DNA of 64,000 bases, from contig NC_134027.1 of the NCBI RefSeq assembly GCF_964204645.1, forward strand, positions 5,506,485 through 5,570,484, read 5' to 3'. The notes beneath the pieces are model-generated. The model was not told the origin of the DNA. It did not search any database and worked only from the letters and a program-made list of their open reading frames with translations. Made by a program: the position numbers and the translations under genes. This document shows positions 1-15,273 of this stretch, piece after piece; position 1 is the first letter of the stretch; every line of letters begins with the position of its first letter. The stretch is from Tubulanus polymorphus. Lineage: Eukaryota > Nemertea > Palaeonemertea > Tubulaniformes > Tubulanidae.

Positions 1-3000
1 TTGGAAATTGGGCAATTTTCTCATCATCGATGTCGGTGTATATTGACATTATATTGGCCCTGCGAACATTGATAAGTGTTTCGAATGACGTGGTTAGACT
101 GATAAGCTGTCGTGGGTTCAATAGATTTTTATCGTCAAATATGGTTTTTCAGCAGGTCACAGCCATACTATTCCAATTGATCGCATAAATGGTAGATATA
201 GCCCTCTCCGGAGGATTGCTTAGTAATATTCTGATGTTTCAATACTGAAAACCATCCAAACTAAGACATCTATCACTATCAAATCTATACGACGAAGCCT
301 CTGTCCCCATTTTTTACGGATGAAAAACCTGAACAGTTATTATGGAATAATCCCGTTCAAAAATACTTTCCCTACTGAAGATGAATACTCTCTAAAACAA
401 GCTATGATCATAACCTCCGTATTTTAAGTATGGGCTTTTAGTATGATCAATGCTTGTTTGTTGGATAGCTAGAAGAAATACAGACCATTCCCCCCATTCC
501 CCCGCCATTGCCTCCAGTATGAAAGCAATTATGATGGCATCTCGTCTTGGAAAATCACGCCCTTTCTTTCGTTATATAGCCGATAATTGCCGTGATCTAT
601 TCTCAGAAAGTGAAGGGAATGCAAAAAACAATGTCGTTGAATTATCTGCGGTGTCACTGGGATGAAACAGATGGAAATTATGGGAATTTACTGTTCGCAA
701 GGTTTCTAAAAAATATTCATCTCGTTTATGTCCGAATGCTTTATCTAAACACAGCCTCATCAGTGATCTCATATGTCTAACTTTTTATTTGGCCACCTCC
801 ATATCAGCAACATCCATATAGAAAGAACGATGACAACATTACGGGAAAATTGGCGTTGGCACATTTGATTCCATCTTCGTTAAGGCGAATGGCTGTTCGT
901 CATAAAGAAAACGCTGAAGACAAATCAAAATAAATTGGTATTTTATTACTCGGAATACCGATTCTTCTGAACGTGTGATATTGTAAAACATACATACCGA
1001 GGAATACAATTAATATACATTGAGAACCTACTTATCGATGAATTCATTAATGAACGTCACGTATTCATTGAACGAATTGAAACCGAACACAGAATCTTTA
1101 TATTGGTGACATCGAGGAGGATTATTCTAAGAAGACACGACCAAACCACGTTTTCTTAAGCTGAACACAAATGTTTATTACTAAATACTACCTATCGAAG
1201 AGGATATCGATTCAAACTTTTGTCTATACTTCATTTGTCTTAATTGAATGTTCTAAGAGCCGATAAGGAATTTAGTGGGTTTGACATCGTTGAAACTCTT
1301 TATAAAACCATCGCGATTTGAGTTATGTACATTAAATGTGGATCCTTCAAAAAGAAGATTTCCTACTGACGTCACGTTCGTTCACTTCGTTTACTTTATT
1401 ATCACCAGGTAGCCGTCTACCAGTCCTACAATAGAATACGACGATCTTTAATTATCGGAAGTTCAGGTATAGTACCTGAGAAATACGTGCTGTGATACAA
1501 ATTGCTTGTGCAAACATGCATTAAGGGTTATTTCATGAAAATGTAAAAACTGTGCGGATATCATAAGAACATACGTATACGAATATAGATCATTATTAAA
1601 GTGTAAAAAGGTGCAGAAAAGCATGCAATAGAATATATTTCGATATTCGCCGTTAACGTGGTTTTATTCAACCGTAAAACTCACCCCACGCAATTCAATT
1701 TGAATTGTATTCCAGTCTTCCGCAAGATACCGCAGTGCTCTGTGTGTGACAACGTTTTAACCAAATCGCATTACTGTAAATGCAATCCAAATGAGGTCCA
1801 TCGATTGAAGGTCGGAAACGAACTGGGAGTATATCTCGCTTTCTGGGCAATTATTATGCGTTCTCATCGCACCATTTTGGAAAAAAGTGCGTAAAATAAC
1901 TAAAGATCGTCTTTTCCTTAAAGGATCGTAGGGCAATACGATTGTAGAATAGATAAAAAGCTTATAATCGGCAAATGCAAAACCATGCATGTTGTGTGTT
2001 CTCTATTCACCTTCGAGCAAAGTAACAACTGTCGCATTATGGCATCGGTATGCAATCAGTATTATTACGTTTAGTCGGAAAAAATAACGTGACGATGAAT
2101 TATATTTCAAGAAATACTCAATCATTAACCAAGACCTACATTTTGAGTTCAATAAACGTTTGGAGCGTTTTGAAATTCTTCCATTGACCTTGGCAATATT
2201 ACTCCTCCGTCGCTACAGATGGAAAGAATAGATCGAGTAAAGATTGCGTGGAAAATTAAATGTTTCCGATTTAATATGAAACGAGACTAGATAGAGACGT
2301 GTTGTTCAACACGGCCGGCAAAAACGCTGTTAGCTGTTCGAGTTAATTTCAATTAAAGCGACACTGACACACGCAATTAAACGGAAATAACGTCGAGATT
2401 ATTCTATGTTTTGTCCCATAAATGCCTACGGATCGGGAGTCGGGTTGATTAAAACAGCCGCCGGCTATTTCTAATGTAGCATCGTCATTCGAGTACTGAT
2501 TTATGAGCCGCCTTGTTTGCTATAGATCAGTTTGAATTCGACCGGTTTCATTCGGCTGCGACTGCGCGAGGCGTGTGCGCATGTGCGTGCGAAAAACTTC
2601 ACACCCAATTCCGAGTTACAACGACGAAATTTGAACATCGGACAAGTACGTTCATCGGAAAACTATAAGATGTTGCATAACGATAGCACATTTTTTTCGA
2701 ATGAAATTGCTTGGAATGATTTGAAATGGTTGATATGACGGAATAGAACTCGACATTTCACTACTATCACACACACTCATCACAAATGTAGCTAGCCCGA
2801 GTGTTATCATAGCTTGCCCTTTTGGAGGTCATGTTATTTCAGTATTCCCCTCTTAACCCTTTTTAAGGAGAAAAATATTCGCAACTCGACGCATTCGGTG
2901 ACTTTAATTTGTTCTGTATATTTAGCCAATTGAATCAGAGTGATGACAGTGAAGTGTTAATGAAGTTAACTAGACTAATGGTACTTTGTTCATCTGTCTT

Positions 3001-6000
3001 GGGCCAACACGATACGTTTTGGAATCCTTAGCTGCGACACAAATTCAAAACGAGTCACGATTTTGATTCAACCCGATCTAATTTGATATAATTTACTGTC
3101 TGTTTTGATACGCAACAGCTTAAAAAACTTTGATATTTATAAATTACCCGCGTTACGTTGGTGCTAATTAACGAATCTACGTGATTGAACAGTAATGAAC
3201 GAATTAGAATTTTAAATGATTTCGTTGAAAGATAAAAACATTTGTCAACACATTATCCTAACATTTCTTTACACGCGATGTCATTGAAAATGTCAATACG
3301 TCTGAACCAGAAGATGATGTTTTATGTTTGCCAATGTTTATCGTTGAATGAAACACATTAAACACGCTATGTCCTTCGTGTCGACGGTAAACGCAGGACT
3401 GAAACTGAGTCATGGACATGAGATGAAATAAGATTTTATACCGAAACCAACTTAAGTTTCACTTTAGAACAAATTGTGATTGGTTTCGACTCTTATCACA
3501 AACGTTTCGATATCATACAAATATATTGTTTGTAGTCATCGTTTAGAAATGTATATTTCATGACCAACGGCGGACGGAGTCAATGGAAGGTTATGAATGG
3601 TTTTATATAATTACATGCATTAATTCATCGGTAGACTTTATGGCGCGTAAGAATCGTTGATAGTTTAAATAATACAAAAGTGAACATTAAGCAGAAGTCA
3701 CGGATTTCGTGATGAAATTTAATCCGCTGTCAGGGTTAATTCCCTTGAGTCGAGCAATAGCCGTTTGAAGTTTCAATAGAAAATAATTGATCATGTATAG
3801 CATAACCACTTCTCGAAATGGATTAATGAGTTTGCGTATAGTTATCGTTGTTCTCCGTGTAACTATTGCTCGATAATTAAATCAAATCACGTTTTCCTTG
3901 GTCGAAATTTAACATTTGCGGCAAATTAAACATTCATCGTCCACACAGAAAATGGCAGAATGGAATTTGCCGGAACACGCAGTATCACTCTACTGCGGTG
4001 AAAGAAAAAAGTGTTGTAAAGTTTGTTGAATATTCGTCTCAATGTTCAATAAGATGCTACGAATATATAAAGCACTTAGTTTCTAGACTGTATTGACACT
4101 GCTTAATCTCTATTCTAGTCACATATGAATACGTAATAGCAAACTGCAGAAATGTATTTTGATATAGTGCGGAGGGAGCTATTGGAGACATACAATTTGA
4201 CATCATCAATATGCGTTCTTTTCTCTAGTAGCGCAACTTTCTTTGTCTTTCTGTTTAAAATGCATAGTAAAACTTCCCCAGTATAAGTGCACATTTCATG
4301 TTTACCTTCTTCGGCAGTTATGACAATGCCACGCAACGGATCGAACGTCCTTAAGACTTAGATTCCAAAGTCTCATACTCGCATCTGTCTATTACAAAGT
4401 AAATACATCTTCTACATCAGGCAAACATTGCAAGTGCGAATCTTGAAGGACTGTTTAAATGTGTGCACAACCTTCCGTGGCCTTAATTTTCAGCCACTCT
4501 TAATTCAAGGGATGTTTGAGGGTTCATCTTTAAAGATGACCTTTTTATTTCCATATGGGCTGATAGTATACCGTATTCGTAATTTTGACCCAGACACTAC
4601 AATGAATATGGTTAGTGGCAGTGTAATATCTTTCATGTGACTGTCATTGTCTGAAATCTGAAAAGCACAATGTATCTTGATGTACGTATCCTTTCTCGAT
4701 GCGACACTTAACTGACAGTCCCCATTATTAAAGTAACATTATCGCGGTGGAGAATAATAAGATCTTTATCCATCGTCCGAAAGACTGAGTTGGCGGTGCT
4801 GCTAACGTGCGCGGAAACTGAAGAAAATGGGATTCCGTAACAAATTGGTCGTTGACAGGTGTCGTTGCCTCGGCCATTTCGAGATTTCACACGCTAATGT
4901 CTCGGCATAAAAACTGCCGTCGTTTGTCTCGCGTATAAAAATATCGTGTTGTCCATCGTTGAGTTCACAGATGTGACAGATATTCATAGTAAGATAATGC
5001 CAAAACCATTTAAGAACGGACTCCGTGACTGGGTTATGATATGATTTAGTAATCTAATAATGCCCATATCAGAACTTATAATTTGGTAATAGACTTTCTG
5101 CCGCTATGGCCACGGACATATCATCGCAAAATCAAATGAAAAACGATTGTATAACATAAATTTTCACGGGACATAGGATAATATATTGTTGTCGTTGACG
5201 GCTGATCCGGCCATCACTCAACGTATAAAAAGATGCCACGAAAATCCTTTGAGAATTGGGGACGAAGAGATGAAAAAATACAAAGATTCGCCTCAGTTAG
5301 TCTGTGCGTAACTTTGTTGACCCCTATCAGTTTCTCATATACCCCACAGGGATACGAACCCCATAACCGCACGCCGTTTTCTCCGCGCAAAAAGACGACG
5401 AAGCGACGTTCATGACACAACGATGTTCAAGTTTAACGAGCGAATTCAAATTCATGATATGGAAAACATATCCAAACGAATTCACTGTGATATAAAAGCG
5501 CTCGAGGTGTTGCGATGAGGTGCGTGTCGTTGACAAATTGTTTCCGTACTAAAATTGCATTAAGTCTCGCATCGAACATTTTATTAATGATGTAATTATT
5601 GTTTATGATTGACATTTTGCGATTCGAACTAAGATGCTCATCTGAATTATTAATTTATGAATTCGCTTTTAATTTCCATGTCTTGTCGATAACTTTTGCA
5701 CTTTCAAACATATTGATAATACTTGTTCTGGCTTTCTTATTTGCAGATGTTTGATTGAATTAGACGAGGATTAATCAATTTAGAATATGGAATCATAAAC
5801 GAGTATCAATAGTGCCTTATACAAATCCTGATTAGCGAATGAGTTCATAAATAGACAAATATCGGAGAGAAGTGGTTTTCAGGCATTTGATGTAATTCAA
5901 TATACCGTGATTAGTAAGTTTAGTTTCTGACACTGAACTCATTGATTACCTCACAGCGAAATTCTCCAGGTACCGATCCGTATCTGTGGCCACCGATATA

Positions 6001-9000
6001 TGGTGTTATGTCAGTTATATGACTCGATAACCGAATCATTAATTAACATTTCATCGGTGGCATTCATTCTTTCATGAAGTCTGAAGAAACCAAGTTGATG
6101 GATGGGAGTATACGCGACTGCGCTTAATATGTTATTATTCTGTACTATTTGAGATATAAGCAAAATAGTTATCAACTAAATTTAAAAGATGGAGAAAATA
6201 TGCGTAAGAAGATACATTTAGTTTTTGCTGCTCTTCTGCACGTAATAATAGCTTGTCTGTAATTCTAATGAGCTAGGTGTATTGGTGTAAATATACTCCT
6301 ACCTGGGGATGTAAAAAGTTGCGTTTTGTTACTTGAAATTCGATCATATCGACTTGCCGTCTGTGGAGGTATTTTCCGCATCGACGGACCTCTGTGGTTA
6401 CAATGCGTTTCCGCTCAAATGCTAATACCGGAAGTAGAGTCCCCAAGGGGTCTGTAGGAAGATCTTGCTCACCACGCACCAGTCTATAGAATGCTATATC
6501 AAATCGATAATGACATACTGATGAAGCCTGCCGATTTCTTTTATTACCGAATAACCTGGACTATGCTTTTACGGTTTCATAAAGTTTTCAACTTTAAGAA
6601 AACTACTCGATCGATTAACTATCTGTAGGTTAGAAGAAGTGGGCATAGCTTGAAAATAAATCCGTCTATTATGATAACCTTTAGTTGACTATATGAGATA
6701 TGTCCCTATAGGATCTTTTTTTTAGAATTTCAATGGGAAAAAGAATGTAATGCATATGATATCAAAACTGTATATCTATAGCGATGAAAGGTTTATCCTG
6801 CGATAAGTACTTCGTCGCTGCTTGGCTTAAGTCGCCTTTTATTAACTTCTGTTTCCACCGCGTGTGACATTTACCTGGTATATTCAATAGTCCATTAGTG
6901 GAATATTCAGCCTCTCTAGAGATGAATTCAATAGACTCGATATCATGGTATCAGTGAATATCCTCAAAGCCTTACTGTTATTAATGACTGCGTGCAAAGT
7001 GCAAAAAATGACCTGCAGAATTTGTATGTGGAGTCCGGTTGCTAGCGAATATAAAAAAAGTAAGAGGTTGAATATTTCCTGCCTAAACAATAACCACAGA
7101 ACGAATTAACTTGCAATCTTCCCGGCGTCGGAAATATCACTTGTCAATACAAGCTTTTAAGTGTGCAATCTAGTGTATATGAAGGTACTAATGCTAAATG
7201 TACATTCGCCAAACTAGTTCCATCTACGAATTTACCAAAGCTTAAACTACTTTCGACGCATTCCTCTAGGAGGGGCTCAGATGATGATCGATTTCTAATT
7301 GACACGAGAAATTAATTACGAGTCCTCTCAGCAGTTGATGATAAATGGCATTATAGCAGTTATGAATGAGTCGTTCGCCGATTTTAACTCATATTCATTT
7401 TCAAAACGTCTTTTGTGAGCAACAAGATGAAATAACTCTATAGAAAACAACACGCAAATGATCTTTACAAATCATCTATGGATGCACTGATATATGTATA
7501 GAAAGATATCAACCCAACCCTGAAACATTTTTTCTTCAATCATCTCCGAAAGAAAGTGAACTACATTACTGTAACATTCTTTAAAAATTCATGATATAAT
7601 CGGGAATTGACTAATCTTTTATTTTTTATTTGTATATTTCAACCTGCGTACACATCATGTTTCTATGCATTTTCCCGCGAAAGGCATTCGATTAAAGATA
7701 ATTTCTGCGTAATCTAATGGATAAAGATAAAAGCCCTCTTCGTAATTGCATCCGGAAATGTTCATAACGTTTTAAGGTTTTTTATTTGAAATTACGTTTG
7801 TTGACTCCTTCCTCCAAATGGCTCAGACAGATATCTCGAATTCATCTTACAATTAGTAAAAAAATGAACGATGCCAACTATCAAAAGTTAGTGCTCGAGC
7901 TTTATCCCGAGAGTATTGTTGCTATTACGGGGATATCAATTCTCGATGGGCCTTTATCTAGACTAAAAGCTATTTCTGAGTCAAAACAAAAATTAATCTA
8001 CGTTTGAAAAAAAATTATTCTGTTAACTAAGAAGTCATTTGTAATGTCAGCTAGCGTGGTGGGCCCACGTTTTCGATGAGCATGGCACATTTACACTAAT
8101 AGTTATACTATTATAATGCGTGAGTCTTGAACACATCATTTCAGTCTGGTTAACATTTTCACAATGTTCAGTTACAAACATTAAAGATTTGATCACATAA
8201 ATCTGCATTGGTAAAAACTCATATCCGTTCGTTGTTCTTTCGTTGATCATAGAATCAGAGATATTACTAAAAGCTATATGTCTATATATATGTTAAACGC
8301 GTCGCATTGTCAATGTCATGCGTCATAATTCGCCGAACAGACGAATCTACGAACGCTTTTATGCCGAAGTATATGAACATACTAAGTCTTTTTTAAAGCG
8401 GATTTTATGCACTAAGCACTAGAAGCGTATGTCGTATTATCCGAAGCGACGAGTATCTGTTTTTCTGCTTCGTACCGAGCCGCAATTGCGAGGGAAATCT
8501 TAATCTTTTGAAACTCTCTCTACAAGAGAGTAGTCTACATTATTATCACGATTTGTCCAGTTTTTGTGTCGAGTACAATTTCAGTAAAAAAAACTAACTT
8601 CAATACAAACAATGATGAGAGCGTAACTTTAAATCAAATGAGGCTATTTTTCAGCGCTTTCTACGCGACTCATGTAGGATAACGTTCGAAATGCTGTATC
8701 ACTATAGTACGTGGTTGATGTCCATTATCTAATTAACCAGATATAAATATATGAAAGTTGATGATATGGTTTTTGAAGTAAAATAACTTCGGTCCTACGT
8801 ATAACCGATGCGTATCGTCTGGTGGATGTTTGTCAGGGCCACCGGAGGCCGATTTGTCTTTCTTGCATGTTTTCCCTGGTCACTCGTTCGCCATTAATAG
8901 TTAAGTCTAAACCAATAACATACTGGTGATCCATCGTCTTATCGTATAAGAAATAACCGCGCTTATTTCTCAGTTGAATTCTAATAACAATAACATTTGC

Positions 9001-12000
9001 ATCCGTATAACGGGACAAAATGCGTCATCATCTCACTGAAAACTGTCATGATTGCAGGGTGATGAAAGTCATCTTGGTGATATTTCTACGAACAGTAAAC
9101 AGACTCAATCGAAACTGCCTTCTCAAAGCGTATATAACTGGTTTAGGTGTTCGTTATCGATACTTACCTCTGTAGAAATAATCTTTTGTCATTCAGACAG
9201 GATTTTATATTTACGAGATGATGTATGCATTCATCTTTTCGTATTCATATTCTAATTTTCAAAATGACAAACTGCCGTTAATGGTAAATCACTAAAAAGG
9301 TCCCATCGGTTACTGCGTATTATTCATCGTCAAAAACCAATCTAGTAACAGTAAAAGCGGCGACTCAATATATTCAAACGGCGAATATTCCGATCTGAAT
9401 AGAAATCGATATGTGAAAGAAAAACTTTTAACTTGATAAAAAGGAATCGAATTCTATCTACTATAGCATTTCTATCTGAGCCAGGGGCCATTTGAAATGA
9501 AGAATATAGTAGCGGTCGATTGATTTGCATTTATCCATACGCAGTTCTCTAAAACTATTTTCATCCGATGTTTACGAGTTTGGATAAAGTTTAGCTATTA
9601 AAAACTCACGCGAACACTACGGAGGACGTGAACTTTGCTTTTCTAGTTGAAAAGACACCTTAGAAAATATCAAATTCATTCGTGAACATAAGCTTTGCCT
9701 TTTGTTGGGTTTCATTCTCTTTGATACGATAACTGCATTTGTAATATATGTAGACCCCGCCCGAGTCTTATCTGATAAACTCAGACGTTTTTCTAAACTT
9801 TTTTTTGTGACACTATATTATGAAATACATAAAATCGGATATCACACAAGTCGGGCGTACGTTTACGGTCACAAAAGATCCGACTCTCTCCGAAAAAGAT
9901 ATCAAGTCCTTATGTTGCTGCCATATGCACGCGTTTTATCTATTTATGACCTCTAAACTGTCGCTTCACATCAGTTAATCCTGCACTCAAAGTCCTCGCC
10001 CTTCAATACTAGAAATTCACGATACTAAACGTAAAGACAATTGACAGTAAAATTTCATAGGGCCTATTTCTGGATTTGACTCATTATAGATTTAACGATA
10101 AAAGAAGATCATTAAAGCGGCGAATTTCGAGCTCTCTTCAAACATGGCCTTTAGTCAATAAGCAACCTGTATTGGTGTGTTTGTAATTCTGCGACAAATT
10201 TGATGATCTCTTCAGATTCTTGCTGTCTCATTTCACCTAACATTCGAATTGATCTCGATTGCATGAGTGAGCAGTGAGGAAAACTTTGATTTCTTTTAAT
10301 TGAGAAGAATATACAAATCCTTTAACGTCGACTGATCGAGCGTGTTTGATGAGGATCGCGAGGATCTCGATATTTTGTATTTCGTGACATCGTGATTTGA
10401 TGACCTTGAGAATGTTCTACCTCTGATGACAATTAAGAGAACTGCAAGATCGGGAAATCAAGATCAAATCAAAACAACCCTTAGACACACGCGATCAAAC
10501 TTGGGGGTATTAGGGGTATGATTGAGCCTGGTTTTATAAGATAGCCAAATATTCGACGTAGATTCGCAGTTACATCATGAAGAAGATTATTTTCTTCACC
10601 AAGTCTGCCGCGTTGACTTGTTATTTTCGGTTGGTTGCTGTTAATGCTCAGATCGATCGAGCAGTGTAGTACGCGATTTATCCATCACGGAGGCCTCGAA
10701 CATTGCACTACACGAACATCGTCTAGAGAAATTGAAAACTTCAACATAATTCTAATGGTTTAAAATCGTCGAGAGAGAAATTGAAATTTTTCAAGATGAA
10801 TCGATGGAGATGGTGTATTAGGAAAAATGCTTGAATGAAATATCGTCGAATTTGTCGTTTATTCAGCGTCGGTAAATGCAGTAGGTCGGTTACGTGACGA
10901 CTGAAGCGCTGGGGATTCACGAAGGAAAAAGTTTCAGTCCATCTAATTTCAATCATCTTCGCGTGATTCGCTTCGGAGTCATATTCGTGTTTTCAAACAC
11001 GGTTCGGCGATCTTACGGATTTTAGAGGCGTTGGATAAAGACGAATATCGTCGGCGTCACTGTTAAAAATCGCGAAATCGCGCGATTACAATTTGAATTG
11101 ATAGGCGAGATTTCCGCTAATGAGCCTCTCACAAATCGGGTTCAAGCGCTATTGCGACGCGTTATTGAAATGTGATTGTGACAACATATTTTCCAACGGG
11201 GTGCTTTTGGCACGTACAAACCCTACAAACTACGTGATTCTTATCGTAAACGTTTTAACTTAAATTGGGAAAACTCTCTCTCGCCAACGAGAAATGAGAT
11301 GCGCGAGATCTTATTTCAATTTCACAGCACCTATTACCGCTCATTATTACCATATATTCATATATTGTTAGAAATACTGCCAACAAACCCAGTTCGACCC
11401 AGTTCGACGATGGCTTCCCGAAGTAGACCTATTTTACATACAGAATCATTTCTTTTTATCTAATTTGTGTAAAAACTCCTGCATTTGTTAACGATGTCAT
11501 CATACATCTGTAAAACGTTCAGTGTATAAAAACTGATCAGAACCTCGTTGTGACTTCGCAACGGAATATCATTTGCGATACGCTTTCACTAAACGAATTG
11601 TTGTTCAGAGTTCGAATTACGGATTATTGATTATGAAACGGAATGAAACAGCTCTTCCGTTCGATTGAATTGTTTTACGCTTGAAATCAAACTGGCGTGC
11701 AGTAAAAATCAATCGCTTGAGAGATTTAATTAAGAAATTTGCTGAATTCTAGATTTAATTCAACTCCAAACTTTCTTTAGGTATCCGTAGACAGTCACCA
11801 AGCGGTAATGTGATATTATCGAAATGGCCCGTGTAGAAGGCTACCTGCGAGATAATCAAAAATCACTGAATGAAATATTATGAAATCCCCGAATATCCGC
11901 GGTAATCGTGTTTTGGAAGCGTGGGTGCGAGAAACTCGATTGATTATGGAGACAGAAGATCACGCAATCAGCCCTCTGACACAGTTCGGGAATCTATCTA

Positions 12001-15000
12001 AAATTTTTGTAAATAATAAAGTGGTAAAAATAATAAACTTATAAAGCGGCACTCGATCGTGTCAGAAATACCGTTTTAGCTGCTTTTCCCAATGGGTAAG
12101 CATACTGGATAGCTTATATTTTGATCTTTGTAAACATTATCTCTTCGATTCGATTTATATTTATTGAGAGATTTTAACAGATTTCTGTTGAAAGTGAATC
12201 TGACTACAAAAGTATTGCCAGAATTCCACGTTATATCGAAAACTCCAAACACAAGTTGTTTCCTGGTCTTTTATTCACCAGCCTCCTCTGGCGATGAGAA
12301 CTATTATTGAAAAAAATTTCGATACGCAGTTTTAAATTTGAAACCAGAGGCAACATGTCAAAATAGTAATCTAGTATGAACGCTTGTTCTGAGGATGGCG
12401 ATGAAAATAAGGTTTCATACCACACCCTTTTATAGTATCACTCCTAATTGTAGCCGACAGGGCAAAATTGCGCTCCTTGATTTTTGAACTTTTTTCGATC
12501 ATCAAGCGACCATACAACCACCAATACAGCGTGCATGAAAATAAGATACTCTCGTGTGGGCTTTTACGAGCTACGGTTTATTTAACATAATTGATAGTTT
12601 GTCGCGTGAATGATTTGATTCATAGACAAAAAATGCGCGGAGAAAGTTTATTTCCTCTGAGTCGTATATCTAACGCACGAATCAGTTTCAAGATCGTCAA
12701 ATAATTCAAACTCGATTGGGTTTTCAATCAACATTTTGTCATTTTGACTACCGCTTCGCTCGGAGGCCGATTTAAATTTTCCAGCGTCGAAAACTCAAAC
12801 ACGTAACCGCCAAAAGCTTTTGTGTACTGACGGGAAAATGCATTGCAAATGATATACAAAACGAAGGTGCATCAACCAAACTAAATACAACTGTAATAAA
12901 AGGCTTCTCTAATTATATCAAATTCAGCTGCCGACTGTCGCTTCTTATATCTGAAGCTTTGAAGTTATACACGACGGTAGATTCATTTCTCGGGAAAAAT
13001 CTCGAGAAAAATCCACTCGCTCTTGATCAGTATCTGACAGCGCCGAAAGGCAGAGCCTGACCACCTCTCAAAGCGTGGCATTACATCCAATTTCTGAGCT
13101 AATTCTGAGTGCTGAGACGAAAACCACAGGAAACAATTGGATTCTGATTGAGACTGTCATTAATTTGTGACCCGAGGTAGATATGTTCTCATCTTTTTTT
13201 TTATTCGGTGAATTTATCAAATTGGTACTTCCTCTAGTTTCATGGATTTTACTCCCAGAATTTGATAAGAAATTGGACAACGCGGTCAATGGTATGATCC
13301 AGGAATTAGTTTCAATTAATGAATTGACTTCATTACTGAAATGAATGATGAGAAATAAGACTGATCTATCGTTTCGATAGTTGTTTCGGCATTTGATCGT
13401 AAAAACTATCAATCTAGAACATTTTCCTGTCTCTCAGAGTTGACATCATAGAACCAGCTGGTGTGTTTTATTCATAAAGCGATCGCGGCAATAACGTTAC
13501 CTAGAAAACTGCAACACGCACTAGTGCGAGTGTGAATTTGCTTGCACATCTGAGCAAACAACCACAGCCGTATCGGTGCCACAAACCACCCCCGATGTCG
13601 GCTAGATTATATCTTACGATTAAAGTTGTGTGCATAGCATACTTTCCTAGTATCAGACACTATTTCCGCATAAAATCTTATTTTCCCTTTCGCTCTTTCA
13701 GGTCGTTAAGGGAGCATCCTGTTTTACGACGGTCGTAATAAATTGTTTTTAAGTTACGTGCTACGTCTAGAAGGAGCCAGTCTTTGCGGTGGTCTGACAA
13801 AACACTTAATGATTTTAACAACGGCAAAATGTCTAGCATATATTACGTACGAACGAGTCAATGCGTATCGAAAGGTAACTACTTATGGCGGTGATTAAGA
13901 CCCATCATTCGATGGGTTGCCTTCGTTATTCGTTTGAAACGTACATCTTTTGTCGACAAGATTACACTGGACGGATTGTTATTTAGCATTTATCTCGGCG
14001 ACAATGATATGACAGTCGGCTCGTTATGCTCGTTAAAACGTCAGATCACATACCATCAGTATTACGACAATGGCACTGGCAATGGCACTATCGAGAACTA
14101 ACGGTCATGCTATAGGGCTTTATTGCCTCAGTCTCTCACGATTGTACCAATTCAACGTGAGATTAACGAAGACCTCTAGTCTCTGGCCATCAGTCAGCCT
14201 CTTAAGGATAAATGTCATGATTTACACCAGGTATTCAGGGGGATTTTCTGTGATATACGGAGATGCGCGACCCGGTGATTATTGGTGCGAGGTACTAATT
14301 CGAAATGCCACGTGACTACGCGCACCTACTGATGTGACTAATCGCCTGCCCACTCGAAAACATATGATTTATGAAAAAAATGAATCAAAAATTCAGGAAA
14401 TTAAATTCTAAATCGAATGTATTTTGATTCAAGTAGTGTATAGAGATGCTCGTTAGTTCTTATACCTATAAATGATAGGTTTTCGTCACACCGTCATCCA
14501 AAACAGTTCAAATACTCATATTCTGACATCATAAACGAATTTCTATTAATACACGGTATTTCGACAGGTAATAGTTATTTCTACAGGTGATTTCGTTACT
14601 GAGATCGATGCTATTTGTTATCGCTCAGTCATTTCATTGCCCATGGGGCGAAATCCATCCTCAACGGTTTCCAATAAATCTTTATATTCAAACCAGTGAC
14701 AACTTTAATGACCTCGTGGACGTCGAAATTCAATAACAGGCTTTCGGTGTTACGTTAGAACGAATGTAATCGATCATATGATTATGTTGGGCTCAATACC
14801 GTAAGAAAAATACTTTCGATTGAGAAGTAAAGTTACATCGATATGGTAACAGATTTTAATGGATAGTAAGCTTTGATTATCATACTCGTTAAGGGATATT
14901 CGTGAACATTCCGAGGAAATTCTGAACGATTTTTATATCATTTGTAAATTCATACGACTCTCTTAGAGTTTCCGACGGAAAATATTTATGGATTTATCAC

Positions 15001-15089
15001 ATTCACCCGCTAGATATCCAATACTTATCACATGTTTTGTTTAACATGTAGTGATCATTAGCAACTTAACACTCCTTATTCATCTTGGG
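1..15089. other. Gene-free stretch, no supportable feature
   Basis: Open frames here are short (none above about 115 codons), lack family resemblance and are not joined by phase-consistent splice sites. A CpG-containing patch near 2,550-2,610 has alternating TGCG/GCGC motifs that could be part of a promoter, but no transcript can be traced from it. I cannot exclude isolated small exons of a gene whose other exons lie outside the window. Confidence 0.5.
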
Positions 15090-15273
15090 CGGGCGCAGGA
15101 AAACCCTGTAATAGCCTAACCGTGCTTAGCGGCTTATCCGTAGATAGGCTTACCAGCTGAGATGAAGAGGCCGCACGAAATCTTGGTTTGCTAACAACGT
15201 TTTCCTGCGCCCATTTTACGCCTAACCGCAGTTTACTAACCATGCTTAGCACTAACAGGGTTTTCCCGCGCCT
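15090..15273. mobile_element. Small terminal-inverted-repeat element (MITE-like)
   Basis: The two ends are inverted copies of each other: the left end reads GGCGCAGGAAAACCCTGT (about 15,092-15,109) and the reverse complement of the right end reads GGCGCGGGAAAACCCTGT (about 15,255-15,272), one mismatch. A second inverted copy of the tip (TTTTCCTGCGCCC, about 15,201-15,213) lies inside. The element is about 180 bp, has no coding capacity and is more GC-rich than its surroundings. No convincing target duplication was found, so the superfamily is open. Confidence 0.55.

Noticed and set aside
1658-1894. Frame containing CSVC and YCKC, zinc-knuckle-like
   Set aside because: Only one partial Cys pattern, no flanking homology, no matching splice sites; likely chance.
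13068-13412. 114-codon minus-strand frame
   Set aside because: No recognisable domain and no neighbouring exons; within chance length for this much AT-rich DNA.
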